32,647 nt of DNA, from positions 1-32,647 of IMG/VR virus record IMGVR_UViG_3300031746_000102. One strand, written 5' to 3'. The number at the start of each line of letters is the position of its first letter. The stretch's first letter is position 1. Both the position numbers and the translations under genes were made by a program. The notes below the pieces were generated by a model that saw only the letters and a list, made by a program, of their open reading frames with translations, searched no databases and was not told where the DNA came from. Shown one piece after another: positions 1 to 10,300 of this stretch. This DNA comes from a virus.

Positions 1-1173
1 TGGTACGAGCCGCGTCATCCGCAGGAGTTCCCCATCAGCGTCACGGATCCAGAGGCGCTGTGGAAGCCATCCCCGGAGAACGTCTCGGGCGAGACCGCGA
101 TTGCGGCGCTTGGCGCTGCGTGGTCGCCCGCGGCTGTGCCGGAGACGCTCGATCGTGATGTGTTGACGACCACCACCTACACACTCACTGGCTCGGGTGG
201 GTACGTCCCGTATTCGTATCAGTTCCTTCGAGTCACCGGAACCGGATCTGCGAACTTCAGCGTTGTTCAGCAGGGCGTGAACACCTTCAAGATCCGCTCG
301 CTATCGACAACGCCTTATGCGGTGTACAACCTGACGGTGCTCGGTACTGTCGTCGACTTTTTGGGCCAGCAGGTCACCGCAGCGCTCAATCTTGTCCTGA
401 CGCTGGCAAGTCCGCTACCAGCAACGCTCGCGCTCTACATCACGCAGCTCGCGCCACAGCATCTGTGGAAGTGGGACGAGTCATGGCTGTTCATGCCAGA
501 TACGATTGCCGATACGGGCAGCGTCGGCAACGAGACCATGACGATCTCTGCGCCGGCATCGTTCAACAACTTTAACCCCGGCCCAGACACGCTCAACTCG
601 ACCAAGTCGTGGGAGTTCGATTCTGGCGCGGCGTCGCCCTGCATCGACAACGGTACGAGCCCTGCCATGGGCGCGTCGGCGGTCGGGTCGTTCGTGTTCT
701 TCGTGCGGCGCAACACCATCGGCGCAATCGACTCGCATCCGCTCTTTGTCTCAGATAGCTCGCCGGTAACGGATCAAATGCGATTCAGCATTGGTGGGTT
801 TGGAGCGACGCGGTGCCCAGAGATCTCCTTCATTCCGACGCCGGGCAACGGGCTTACCACATACACGACCGTGGACCCATTTACCGCCAACGACACGTGG
901 CAATGCGTCGTGTTTGTGCAGCCCAACGATGGCACTGGCCCCAAGATCTACGTCAACGGAACGGTGCGCGCGACGAGTACAATCGTGTTTGGTACGGGAT
1001 CGTCGAACAATTTCTGGTGGGCCAACACAACCAACACCCGCGCGCAGATGTTCGCCGGCAACTGGGGGACCGCTGGTGCGGCAAAGCTGCGTGTATCCAG
1101 CTTCTTCTCGATCGATCGGGTGTTGACCGCAACCGAGATCAGCAACCTCATGACTTACCTGCCAACACCGTAA
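1..1173 (+). CDS. Tail/fibre protein with Ig-like and LamG-like domains (5' partial)
   Basis: The frame is open from base 1 to the TAA at 1171-1173 (390 residues), so the true start lies left of the window; the GTG at 136 is in frame but is not needed as a start. The visible part begins with a Pro/Trp-rich segment, then a Thr/Val/Leu-rich beta region (about residues 50-140) like a bacterial Ig or cadherin-type domain. From about residue 150 there is a LamG/concanavalin-like lectin pattern: an LWKWDES opening, repeated D..G motifs, an FVRR strand, a DGTGPKIYVNG strand and an FSIDRVLTATEI closing strand. Such domains occur in phage tail and receptor-binding proteins, where they bind glycans. 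It sits directly upstream of the connector gene. Virion role is inferred from domains and context; the exact position in the tail is unknown. Confidence 0.7.
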   Translation, partial: WYEPRHPQEFPISVTDPEALWKPSPENVSGETAIAALGAAWSPAAVPETLDRDVLTTTTYTLTGSGGYVPYSYQFLRVTGTGSANFSVVQQGVNTFKIRSLSTTPYAVYNLTVLGTVVDFLGQQVTAALNLVLTLASPLPATLALYITQLAPQHLWKWDESWLFMPDTIADTGSVGNETMTISAPASFNNFNPGPDTLNSTKSWEFDSGAASPCIDNGTSPAMGASAVGSFVFFVRRNTIGAIDSHPLFVSDSSPVTDQMRFSIGGFGATRCPEISFIPTPGNGLTTYTTVDPFTANDTWQCVVFVQPNDGTGPKIYVNGTVRATSTIVFGTGSSNNFWWANTTNTRAQMFAGNWGTAGAAKLRVSSFFSIDRVLTATEISNLMTYLPTP

Positions 1174-1183
1174 AGGGGCGATC

Positions 1184-1861
1184 ATGGCACTCAATACTTA
1201 CACCACTCTAATCGCCGGCCTGCAGGCTTGGGTAGAGGACGACGACTCGGAATTCACCGGATCGATCAATGACGTGCTTGACTTGGCGGAGTTGCGGCTG
1301 ACGAAAGACTTGGATCTTGCGCTGTTTCGGCGCACCGACTCCACGGCGGTGATGTCAATCGGTTCTCCGAGCGTCACCAAGCCAACTATCGGTGCGCCGA
1401 ATGTCCTGATTGCGACAAAGGTTATCTACCTGACGAACGGCGGGCTCACTGTGTTTCCGCAACTTCGCGGCCAAGACTACTGCGTCGACTATGAGGCGGG
1501 CGTCAGCGCCAACGGAGTCCCAAAGTACTGGGCGGAGGCGAGTGAGACGACCTATTTCATCACGCCGCGGCCGGCGCTTGCGTGGACAGTGAACGTTCGC
1601 TACCTGTCACGCCCGCCGCAGCTTACGCCGTCCAACCAGACCAATTGGTTGTCGACCTATGCGTATGACCTGCTGTTCAAGGCGGCCCTTGCGGAGGCAG
1701 AGAAGTTCCTGAAGTCGGACGAGCGGGCTCCCATCTGGGAGGCCGATTACGTGAAGTCGATGCCGACAACCCGGCGACAGTTGTACCAGCAGTACCAGAA
1801 CCAATACGACAGGCTTGGCGCTACGCCCCTGCCGAATCTTGTTAGGAGTCTCGCGCAATGA
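1184..1861 (+). CDS. Phage adaptor (head-tail connector) protein, SU10-adaptor-like
   Basis: A 225-residue protein that starts at ATG 1184 with an AGGGGCGAT ribosome site just upstream. The N-terminal pattern (a helix 'LIAGLQAWVEDDDSE', then 'DVLDLAELRLTKDLDL') is typical of the short-tailed-phage adaptor family related to the SU10 and P22 gp4 adaptors, in which a helical bundle docks under the portal. The middle (residues about 60-150) is beta-rich with PKYWAE and YFITPRPA motifs. The C-terminus is helical (YDLLFKAALAEAEKFL, then a QLYQQYQNQYDRL tail). These proteins form a dodecameric ring joining portal and tail nozzle. Its stop overlaps the next start as ATGA. The family call rests on recalled sequence pattern. 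Confidence 0.8.
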   Translation: MALNTYTTLIAGLQAWVEDDDSEFTGSINDVLDLAELRLTKDLDLALFRRTDSTAVMSIGSPSVTKPTIGAPNVLIATKVIYLTNGGLTVFPQLRGQDYCVDYEAGVSANGVPKYWAEASETTYFITPRPALAWTVNVRYLSRPPQLTPSNQTNWLSTYAYDLLFKAALAEAEKFLKSDERAPIWEADYVKSMPTTRRQLYQQYQNQYDRLGATPLPNLVRSLAQ

Positions 1862-2694
1862 CCACTTATTCGTCGCTGCTGCGACTCACCCTGCAGGATG
1901 TTGGGGAGAACTCCACGACGTGGGGCACTGTCGCCAACAACGGCGTCTTCAAGCTGCTTGAGGACGCCATCGCCGGTCTCGCCTCTATTGGACTCGCTGG
2001 CGGCAACGTCACGCTGTCGTCGAACAACGGCAGCACCGATCAGTCGCGCGAGATGATCTTGAGTCTGACCGGCGCGCTGGGAGCCGCGAGATCTGTGACA
2101 GTGCCGTCGCTCTCGAAAGTGTATCTGGTCATCAACCTCACGACCGGCGCGCAGAACGTTACAGTGAAGACGGCGGCTGGATCAGGTGTGGTTATTCCGT
2201 CGACCGGCGCTGTGTGGGTCTACTGTGATGGTGTTGATTGCTTCCTCGCCAAGGTGGGGACCGCCGACCTCGCGACAACCGCAACGACCGCGGCGAACGC
2301 TACAGCCCTTGGCGGGGTGGCTGCGGCTTCGTATGCGCGCCTTGATGCCCAGCAAGGCTTCACCAAAGGCCAGAACTCCACGCGCGTGACGCTCACGGAG
2401 TCGGGCGGTTTGGTGGCAGTGAACGCATCGCTATCGAACGCGTTCTACCTTGCCATGTCGGGCAACTGGACGCTCTCCAACCCGAGTGCGGGCCTCGATG
2501 GGCAGCCGATCCGCTTGATCATCAAACAGGACGGCACAGGGTCTCGCGTCATCACGTGGGGCGCGAAGTACAAGTTCCCCGGAGGTGTTGCGCCGATCCT
2601 ATCGACCGCGCCGAATGCGCGCGACTACTTCGCCTTCGAGTACTTCCTCGCGGACGATGTATGGGTTGGTAACGGCATCAAGGGCCTCGCGTAA
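1858..2694 (+). CDS. Putative tail fibre/structural protein
   Basis: A 278-residue protein whose ATG overlaps the adaptor stop (ATGA). The N-terminal part (LRLTLQDVGENSTTWGTVANNGVFKL) is a recurrent opening of phage tail/fibre proteins from metagenomes. Residues about 40-135 are Thr/Val/Ser-rich beta strands. An alanine/threonine-rich stretch follows (TATTAANATALGGVAAASYARLD), which is typical of the trimeric shaft of tail fibres. The C-terminal part holds WTLSNPSAGLDGQPIRLIIKQDG and a VITWGAKYKFPGG motif, which is a common fibre-tip module. No enzyme motif is visible. Role in host recognition is inferred. Confidence 0.65.
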   Translation: MTTYSSLLRLTLQDVGENSTTWGTVANNGVFKLLEDAIAGLASIGLAGGNVTLSSNNGSTDQSREMILSLTGALGAARSVTVPSLSKVYLVINLTTGAQNVTVKTAAGSGVVIPSTGAVWVYCDGVDCFLAKVGTADLATTATTAANATALGGVAAASYARLDAQQGFTKGQNSTRVTLTESGGLVAVNASLSNAFYLAMSGNWTLSNPSAGLDGQPIRLIIKQDGTGSRVITWGAKYKFPGGVAPILSTAPNARDYFAFEYFLADDVWVGNGIKGLA

Positions 2695-3563
2695 TGTTCA
2701 GCACGACGATTGCCTGTATGGGGCAGGGAGATCTGGCGGTCGTCATCACGACCGAGCAGACCGACCTGAACCTGCACAGCTTCTTCGGCTCTCCCGCAGC
2801 GCCCGGCGTCGTCTCGGTGATCGTCATTGGCTGCGACATCAGGTCGCTCGTCATCGGGCCATGGGCGGCCGGATCAATCATCAATATGGAGCTTCGCGCA
2901 GGCGCTCGGATCCTTGGTCGTGGCGGCGTTGGCGGCTTCGGCGGACCGGTCAATACACACACGTCCGGTGGGTCGAAGAAGAACATCTCAGCGATCGGGC
3001 AGCCGGGATTCGCCGGGCAGACGGCGCTGGACGCAACTATGACCAGCGCGGTGCTCAACCTGAACCCTGACGACGGGTTCATCTGGGGTGGTGGTGGAGG
3101 TGGTGGTGGTGGCGGATCTGCTGGACGCATTACAGGCGGCCAAGGCACGCGACGTGGCGGCGGTGGTGGTGGTGGCGGGCAAGGCTGGAACAACGCCGCT
3201 GGCGGCATCGGCGGCGACGTGGCGCAGGGTTCTGGCATGATCGATCCGGATGGTTCGGCGGGCACGGCCGGATCGATTGTGCTTGCGGGCGTTGGTGGTG
3301 AGAGCGGCTATCCAGATATCCCCCCTGATGCGACTGACGCCACGGGTGGAGACGCCGGCAGCTGGGGTGAGGTTGGTGCCGCGGGCGAAACGGGGTCCGG
3401 TAACACGGGCATTGGTTTTGCGTGGTCGAACTTTCAGCCCGGCTCAGCAGGCGGCGCGGCCGGCAAGGCAATCGATTCTGTCGGCACGGTGAATTTTGTC
3501 GGAGCGAAAAACGAAGCTACGCTGGTCGCCGAGTTCAGGCTCTTTGGGGCGGTTATCCCATGA
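2694..3563 (+). CDS. Glycine-rich phage adhesin/tail fibre tip
   Basis: A 289-residue protein joined to the previous gene by TAATG. After a beta-rich N-terminus (residues 1-70) it becomes glycine-rich: an RGGVGGFGGP segment near residue 80, a run of ten glycines (132-141), a run of eight (155-162), and many GGxGG motifs to about residue 260. The C-terminus returns to a mixed beta sequence. This resembles glycine-rich adhesins that cap the fibres of some T-even-like phages and fold as packed polyglycine-II helices. Such tips set receptor specificity. The polyglycine tracts are coded mainly by GGT/GGC repeats (3087-3116 and 3156-3179) that could slip. Adhesin function is inferred. Confidence 0.65.
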   Translation: MFSTTIACMGQGDLAVVITTEQTDLNLHSFFGSPAAPGVVSVIVIGCDIRSLVIGPWAAGSIINMELRAGARILGRGGVGGFGGPVNTHTSGGSKKNISAIGQPGFAGQTALDATMTSAVLNLNPDDGFIWGGGGGGGGGGSAGRITGGQGTRRGGGGGGGGQGWNNAAGGIGGDVAQGSGMIDPDGSAGTAGSIVLAGVGGESGYPDIPPDATDATGGDAGSWGEVGAAGETGSGNTGIGFAWSNFQPGSAGGAAGKAIDSVGTVNFVGAKNEATLVAEFRLFGAVIP

Positions 3564-6073
3564 CGCAAAAGACCCTCATCCCTCTGCCGATTCAGTCCGG
3601 TATCAACACCGAGCAGACGGCGCGCGGCGCTGCACCAAACTGGAAAGATGGCGACAAGGTGCGCTTTCGGCTTGGCTTGCCCGAGAAGCTGGGCGGCTGG
3701 GTGCGTCTTGCTGGCGGCCAGTTCCTTGGGATCGCGCGAAAGCTCTGGGACTGGGCGAGCCTCGACTCGCTGAAGTGGGTCTCGGTTGGCACGGAGTCAA
3801 AGCTCTATCTTTGGCAGAGCGGCGTCTATTCGGACGTCACGCCGTTGCGCGCGCAGGGAACGCTCAGCAACCCGTTCTCGACCACCAGCGGCCTGAGCAC
3901 CGTTGTGGTCAACCATGTTGCTCACGGCGTGCAGCCGCTCGACTACGTGCGGTTCTCGGGCTCAACCCCATTGGGAGGGCTCACGGTCGATGGTCAGTAT
4001 CAGGTCCAGAGCGTTACGGATTCGGACAACTACGTCATCGTCGATGATCAGGTTGCCAGCAGCACAGTGAACCTGTCGGGCGGCACGGTCGGATTTCAAT
4101 ACGACATCTCGGTAGGTCTTTCGAGCGCAAGCTTCGGTGTTGGCTGGGGAACGGGCACATGGTCGCAGGAAACGTGGAGCACGCCGCGCACGGTCTCCAA
4201 TACGGTGCTCGCGCTGCGCCTATGGTCGCTCGATAACTGGGGCGAGGATCTCATCGCCAACCCGCGCGGAGGGTTCATCTATTGGTGGGATCGCGGCACG
4301 GGCGTGTCCTCGCGCGCCGCGCTGCTCGCGGCGGCCCCGCGCGCCCTCTACACCATCGTCTCTCAGCGCGACCGACATCTCATTGCATTCGGCTGTACGG
4401 ACGCGGTCACCGGAGAGTTCGATACGCTGCTGATTCGCTGGTGCTCGAAAGAGGACTTCAACGACTGGATCCCGAGCACGCTCAACACCGCGGGTGACGC
4501 GCGCATCGAGTCCGGATCAAAGATCGTTGCCGCCGTGAAGACGCGCGGAGAGATCCTGATCTGGACCGACATTTCGGTTCACCAGATGAACTACGTTGGC
4601 GGCAACGACGTCTACACGGTGAATGGTCTCGGGCAGAACATCTCTCTGCTTGGCCCCAACGCGCTCATTGAGGTGAACTCGCGCGTGTACGCGATGGCCG
4701 ATGGCGACTTCTTCATCTACGACGGTCTGATGCGACCGCTGCCATGCACGGTCCGCGACTATGTGTTCAAGAACCTCAATGTGTTCCAGAAGGAAAAGTC
4801 CTTTGCTGGGTTGAATCGAGCGTTCAACGAGATCTTCTTCTTCTATCCGGGCAAGGCCGATAACGTCTGGATCGAGCTGGACTACACGGCGGGTCTCTTG
4901 GAGAACCTGACCGCCATACAGAGCATGGCCGGCACGCAGCGCTACTCTGTGTTGTTCAATTCGCTGGGGTTTGTGTATGCAGGCACGCACACCAACAACA
5001 CGCTCTACGACTCAACCTACTTCCTTTCGGCTGCAGCTGCCGCGCCAATAGACGACCTGCTTGCCGTCGACTACGAGGCGACGTTCACGCTCAACGGTTT
5101 GACCGGCAAATTCGGTCTCATTATCGAGGCGACCGATCTGACGGGAACGGCGGATACCTCCGCCGACAACATGAAGGGCATCTCGGTCGACATAGACTGC
5201 ACTACCGGTCGCGCCTTTTTCAGGAACCGTAGCGCTGGCGGCGTGCTGAGCACCCTCACCAATTCCGTTGGCGCGGGATACTTGTTGTCTGCGCTTGGTA
5301 CGCCGATCACGCTGGTCAGCGGTCGCGCGTACGGCATCCTGATTACGCGATCGGTCAACAACATCAGCGGTTACCTGTACGACGCGAACAGCGGTGCCAC
5401 GCAGCTCATTGCGACCGTGGCCCTTGCTGCCGGCGAGATCACGCTGTATCCGGGCACTGTCGGCAGGCCGGGATTTGTATTCAGGTATGCCGGGCAAACG
5501 ATTCAGGCGGGTGATGTTCGCTTGCTCTCTCTGCGAGCCGCGCCAACGGGCGTATTGATTGCGCAGACGCAGCGCGGCGTGGCCTCCGAAGTGAATCGAT
5601 ACGTCATCTTCAACTACCAAGAAGACACATGGTCCATCGGAACCATGTCGCGATCGACGTGGCACGACTCATCGCCTGTGCTCGAAGCTCCCTACGCTGC
5701 AGGTTTGGATGGGTTTCTCTACCAGCACGAGACCACCAACGACGACAACGGCGCGGCGATGGTCTCCTACCTGAAGACCTACGACATGGAGATCCCCGAA
5801 GAGGGCGACCAGATCGCGCACATCGACAAGTACATTCCGGACTTCAAGGAGCTGGAAGGGACGGTTCAAGTCAGCTTCACGGGGAAGAAGTACCCGCAGA
5901 CGACGACCAGTCAGACCAAGGGTCCGTATACCGTTAGCTCGGCTACCACAAAGCAATCGATGCGAATTCGCGCCAGACAGATCTCGTTAGAACTACGCTC
6001 CTCTGCAGTGGGTGACCGTTGGCGCATGGGCACCCTTCGGCTGCGCGCCATGGGTCATGGGAAGCGTACCTGA
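3560..6073 (+). CDS. Tail nozzle/hub-like structural protein with inserted lectin-like domain
   Basis: An 837-residue protein. I place the start at ATG 3560 because it overlaps the previous stop (ATGA) and begins with the family's usual N-terminus (MTQKTLIPLPIQSGIN, then a KVRFRLGLPEKLGGW motif at about residues 34-48); the frame upstream to 3422 is only read-through. Proteins opening this way are common in podovirus-like genomes as large beta-propeller-rich nozzle or stabilisation proteins below the adaptor. Residues about 504-655 look like a LamG/concanavalin-type insertion (YEATFTLNGL, then GRAFFRNRSAGG and YGILITRSVN). The family-type C-terminus then resumes (VNRYVIFNYQEDTWSIG, and RMRIRARQISLELRSS-like strands). 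The nozzle role is inferred from pattern and context. Confidence 0.7.
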   Translation: MTQKTLIPLPIQSGINTEQTARGAAPNWKDGDKVRFRLGLPEKLGGWVRLAGGQFLGIARKLWDWASLDSLKWVSVGTESKLYLWQSGVYSDVTPLRAQGTLSNPFSTTSGLSTVVVNHVAHGVQPLDYVRFSGSTPLGGLTVDGQYQVQSVTDSDNYVIVDDQVASSTVNLSGGTVGFQYDISVGLSSASFGVGWGTGTWSQETWSTPRTVSNTVLALRLWSLDNWGEDLIANPRGGFIYWWDRGTGVSSRAALLAAAPRALYTIVSQRDRHLIAFGCTDAVTGEFDTLLIRWCSKEDFNDWIPSTLNTAGDARIESGSKIVAAVKTRGEILIWTDISVHQMNYVGGNDVYTVNGLGQNISLLGPNALIEVNSRVYAMADGDFFIYDGLMRPLPCTVRDYVFKNLNVFQKEKSFAGLNRAFNEIFFFYPGKADNVWIELDYTAGLLENLTAIQSMAGTQRYSVLFNSLGFVYAGTHTNNTLYDSTYFLSAAAAAPIDDLLAVDYEATFTLNGLTGKFGLIIEATDLTGTADTSADNMKGISVDIDCTTGRAFFRNRSAGGVLSTLTNSVGAGYLLSALGTPITLVSGRAYGILITRSVNNISGYLYDANSGATQLIATVALAAGEITLYPGTVGRPGFVFRYAGQTIQAGDVRLLSLRAAPTGVLIAQTQRGVASEVNRYVIFNYQEDTWSIGTMSRSTWHDSSPVLEAPYAAGLDGFLYQHETTNDDNGAAMVSYLKTYDMEIPEEGDQIAHIDKYIPDFKELEGTVQVSFTGKKYPQTTTSQTKGPYTVSSATTKQSMRIRARQISLELRSSAVGDRWRMGTLRLRAMGHGKRT

Positions 6074-6990
6074 TGGACTCCAGAGAGCGCCTGCCAGACT
6101 GGCTGCATAAAGACTTCGATGCCGAGAGGATGCGCGAACTCACGCAGATTCTCACTCGGCGTCTTGCCGGCATGGGCGCGTCTATTCAGGAGCTTCGTGA
6201 TGATCTCGATGCGGGTGGTGCGGTTGGATATCACACCCACGTAGTCGCCGACATTACCGACTTCCCGTCCTTTGCGGTTGGTGATTTTGTCCTTCGTGCC
6301 GGCGACTCGATGCTTGGCAATCTGGTGTTTCCGGAAGGCTTCAAAGTAGTGATCGGTGATGCCAACCAGATGAACATCTGGCACACCGGTTCCGATGTGC
6401 GCTTCGAGCAACCGACGACGATGGATGTTCGCTTTGTGCGTGGTGGCATCAACACGATCTGGATGAAGCAGTCTGGTGAGATCGAGTTCCAGACGGGTGG
6501 CTTCCTGAGCTTGTTCAAGGGCTCGATGCGCGTCGAGCAGATCCTCAGTGCGGCAAATCTGCGCACGTGGGGAGATCGCGTGCAGTTGTTATCCGAGACG
6601 GTGGGTGCGCCAACGCGCAACGCACTGCTGGAGGTGGTCCGCGGAGGCCTGCCTAACGTAGCGCTGCGCTGGAATGAAACGCTCGATCGCTGGGAGATCA
6701 CGCGGGACGGCAACAACTACTACCAGATCCTCGACTTTCAGAACATCGATGGCGATAAAGGCGACATCACCGTTTCCGCTACCGGCACGGTATTTACGAT
6801 CGACCCGCAAGCCGTGACCTATGCGAAAATGCAGAACGTGAGCGCCGCATCCAAACTCCTTGGAAGGGGGGATTCAGGAGCCGGCAGCCCACAAGAGATC
6901 AGTCTGGGCACAGGACTTGCCATGACTGGTGTAACGCTCTCCGCAACGGGTGGCGGCGGCGACAGCTGGATGGCATGGGCGGGTCTATAG
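6073..6990 (+). CDS. Putative tail fibre protein
   Basis: A 305-residue protein starting at ATG 6073, which overlaps the previous stop as TGATG; the longer frame from 6019 lies inside the nozzle gene and is rejected. The N-terminus is helical (residues 1-45, RLPDWLHKDFDAERMRELTQ), suited to docking on a tail component. H54-T-H56 followed by VVADITDF is the HTH-type metal-binding motif with a DITD tail often seen in phage fibres. The C-terminal part includes GDKGDITVSATG and VTYAKMQNVSAASKLLGRG, a widely shared fibre-tip module, and ends in a glycine-rich stretch. It is followed one base later by a small gene. A fibre or fibre-linker role is inferred. Confidence 0.7.
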   Translation: MDSRERLPDWLHKDFDAERMRELTQILTRRLAGMGASIQELRDDLDAGGAVGYHTHVVADITDFPSFAVGDFVLRAGDSMLGNLVFPEGFKVVIGDANQMNIWHTGSDVRFEQPTTMDVRFVRGGINTIWMKQSGEIEFQTGGFLSLFKGSMRVEQILSAANLRTWGDRVQLLSETVGAPTRNALLEVVRGGLPNVALRWNETLDRWEITRDGNNYYQILDFQNIDGDKGDITVSATGTVFTIDPQAVTYAKMQNVSAASKLLGRGDSGAGSPQEISLGTGLAMTGVTLSATGGGGDSWMAWAGL

Positions 6991-6991
6991 G

Positions 6992-7324
6992 ATGTCCTTC
7001 GTAGGAAAAACGCTCGCTGATGGTCAGCTGCCGACCACGCAGACCGCGATCTATACGGTGCCCGCGAGCACGCGCGCGATCATCAAGTCAGCCGACTTCG
7101 TCAACAATATCGCTACCGTCCAAGCGATCCAGTTATGGATCAAGCGATCAGGCGGGACGTCGAGGCGGGTGTGTGCCGTCAGCAACCTTTCTGTTGATGA
7201 AAAGATAGAAGCGGTCAGCGATGGCGAGTCTTGGAGCCTTGCCGCTGGCGATATCATTGAGGGGATGACCACGACTGCAGCCGCGGTCGACTACACCATC
7301 ACCGGGGCCGAGGAGACGCCGTGA
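6992..7324 (+). CDS. Small tail accessory protein
   Basis: A 110-residue protein. I choose ATG 6992 (MSFVGKTLADGQLP), one base after the preceding stop, over the in-frame codon at 6950, which lies inside the previous gene. It is beta-rich, with YTVPASTRAIIKSADFVNN and an AVSDGESWSLAAGDIIEG motif, a pattern shared by small beta-sandwich proteins encoded next to phage fibre genes. No membrane segment, signal peptide or enzymatic motif is visible. Its end overlaps the long repeat fibre gene as GTGA, suggesting coupled translation. It may be a decoration or fibre-attachment protein; the function is not known. Confidence 0.6.
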   Translation: MSFVGKTLADGQLPTTQTAIYTVPASTRAIIKSADFVNNIATVQAIQLWIKRSGGTSRRVCAVSNLSVDEKIEAVSDGESWSLAAGDIIEGMTTTAAAVDYTITGAEETP

Positions 7325-10300
7325 GAGTTCTACGATCTGACGGCAAGCTTAAGGTTGACGCCGGAATCGTTACCGGCGCGCAGCCCATCGCGATCAGCGC
7401 CGGTACGCAGTCGGCATCAACCGGCACAATCCTCTTCTCCAACTCGAACAGCATCTCGTTCGGGATGTCGAACAGCTCGATCATCACAGCCAGCGTCGAT
7501 GCTGTATTTCGCGCTGGCGTCTCCACGGGCGGGAACACCACGGGCGACACCCGAGTTACTGGCGGGCAGATCGTCTTCCAAGGCTCTAACAACATCACGC
7601 TGAGTCAGATCACGGGCGCTGGCAACGCCAACACAGTAGTCATCTCGGCGTCGAGTGGCGGCGCATCCGTCGATGCATCGTGGAACTTCGATACGTCGAC
7701 GGTCGCTGCGGATCCGGGGAACAAGAAGTTCCGCCTGAACAACGCGACGCTGGCATCGGTCACCGAGATCTACGTCAACGATACGACGAACCAAGGCTTT
7801 GATATTGGTCAGATCGCCTCGTTCTTGGCGTCGGGAATGCGGATCTATATCCAGCAGAAAAACGACTCAACGCGCGCAGCTCTCTTTCAGGTAACTGGCG
7901 CAGCAACAGACAACACCGGCTGGTGGACGATCCCGGTCTCCGTTGTGAATAGCGGGACGATCTATCAGGCCAACGCTGATTGCGCATTCGTATTCGTTCT
8001 TTCCGCAGCCAGCGCGTCAGCGAACATCACTGCGTTCGCAACCTCGAACACGACCCAGTCGAGCACCGGAATCCTTTCCACCAACTCGATGATCTTCGCG
8101 GGCGCTGGCGGCGTCTCTGTGGGGATCAGCAACGGTAGCGTTGTGATCTCGGGCGGTGGCGGCGCGCCGTTCGGTATCAGCGCGGGTACGCAAAGCGTAT
8201 CCACCGGCACGATGGTGTTCTCCGACTCGAACGGTGTTTCGTTCGGCATGTCTGGGTCCTCGCGAATCACCGCCTCGGTCGACGGCATTAAGTCGATCAG
8301 TGCCGGCACTACGCGCGCGACGAATGGAGAGGTGGTCTTCTCCAACAGCAACAACGTGTCGTTCGGAATCAACGGCAACACAGTGACGGCGTCAGTGACG
8401 ATCGCCACGTCGCTGACCAACATCAACGTCAGCGCGGGCACCACGTCGAACAACCTGAGCGCGATGGTCTTTTCGAACTCGAACAACGTCTCGTTCGGTC
8501 TCAATGGCTCTACGATCACGGCGACCATCACGGTTCCGCCAGAGACGCCGTTCGGCGTGAGCGCTGGTACGCAAAGCGTATCAACTGGAACGATGATATT
8601 TGCGAACAGCAACAGCATCACTTTCGGGATGTCTGGCTCTTCGCAGATCACGGCAAGCTTCTCCACGCTCCCCGAGACACCGTTTGGAATTAGTGCCGGA
8701 ACGCAATCAGCGTCGACCGGAACCATGGTCTTCTCGAACAGCAACAACTTCACGTTTGGCATGTCGGGCAGCTCTCGAATCACTGTGAGCTACACCGCGC
8801 CAGTGGTATCGAATGCGCTGCAATCCGTTGGCTCGGCGACGGGGTCAGGCACTAACACCTCGCGCTTCGCTGCAGATGATCACGTGCATGCCGGCGTGTT
8901 CTCCATGGGCGTCTCAACCGCTGGTAACACAATCGGCAACACGCGCGTCGACGTGGGTCAATTCGTCTTCCAAGGCGGCGCGAACGTCACGCTCAGTCAG
9001 ATCACTGCGATCAACGCTCTGAACACGATCCTCATCTCCGCTGCTGCGGGTGGTGGCGGTGGCATGGGCATCAGCGCTGGCACCCAGTCAGTCTCGACCG
9101 GCACGATGATCTTCGCGAACAGCAACTTCGTTACATTCGGGATGTCGGGTTCATCGCAGATCACCGCGAGCTATACAGCTCCGGTGGTATCGAATGCAAT
9201 TCAGGCTGTTGGTTCCGCGACTGGATCCGGAACGAATACCTCGCGCTTTGCCGCTGACGATCACGTTCACGCGGGCGTGTTCTCTATGGGTGCCTCGACT
9301 GCCGGCAACACGCTGGGTGACACGCGTGTAGGTGCCGGGCAGTTCGTCATTCAGGGAGGCCCCAACATCACGGTGAGCCAGATCACCGCCGCTGGCGCGC
9401 TGAACACCATCGTTCTCTCTGGTGGCGCAGGCGCGGCCGGTAATACCGGTTCCCTCAGCGCGGGCACAACACGCGGAACGCTTGGCGAGATCGTCTTCGC
9501 GAACTCGAACGGCGTCTCGTTCGGCATGAATGGTCAGACCATGACGGGGTCTGTCGCCACGAGTCTGACCAACATCAACGTCAGCGCCGGGACGACCTCC
9601 AACAACCTCAGCGCAATGGTGTTCAGCAATTCGAACAACGTTTCGTTCGGAATGAATGGCTCGACCGTGACGGCAACGATCACGGTTCCGCCAGAGACGC
9701 CGTTCGGCATCAGCGCCGGCACTCAGTCAGTCTCGACTGGCACGATGGTCTTCTCGGATTCAAACGGCATCAGCTTCGGGATGTCGGGCAGCTCGCGCAT
9801 CACCGCAAGCTATACGGTCCCGACTGTTATGGGCATCAGCGCCGGCACGCAGAGCGTGAACACCGGCACGGTGGTGTTCTCAAACTCGAACAACGTCACG
9901 TTCGGTATGTCCGGAAGTTCAAGGATCACGGCAAGCTTCTCGGAGACGCCGTTCGGTATCAGTGCGGGCACTCAGTCAGTCTCGACCGGCACGATGATAT
10001 TTGCGAACAGCAACAGCATCACCTTTGGGATGTCGGGTTCGAGCCAGATCACGGCGAGCTTCTCGACGGCACCCGAGACGCCGTTCGGCGTGAGCGCTGG
10101 TACTCAGAGCGTGTCCACCGGCACGCTGGTATTTAGCAATTCGAACAACATCACTTTCGGGATGTCTGGCAGCTCGCGGATCACCGCGAGCTTCTCGACC
10201 TTGCCGGAGACGCCGTTCGGGATCAGTGCCGGCACGCAAAGCGTGTCGACCGGAACCATGGTGTTCTCCAACAGCAACGGCATCAGCTTCGGGATGTCGA

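Noticed and set aside
3422-3559. Longer N-terminus of the nozzle-like protein
   Set aside because: It lies inside the adhesin gene, is Arg-rich and unlike the family N-terminus; ATG 3560 gives an ATGA junction and the expected start.
7965-8783. 272-residue open frame on the minus strand opposite the fibre gene
   Set aside because: It is a mirror of the biased repeat codons; there is no plausible ribosome site, and the plus strand carries a clear fibre protein.
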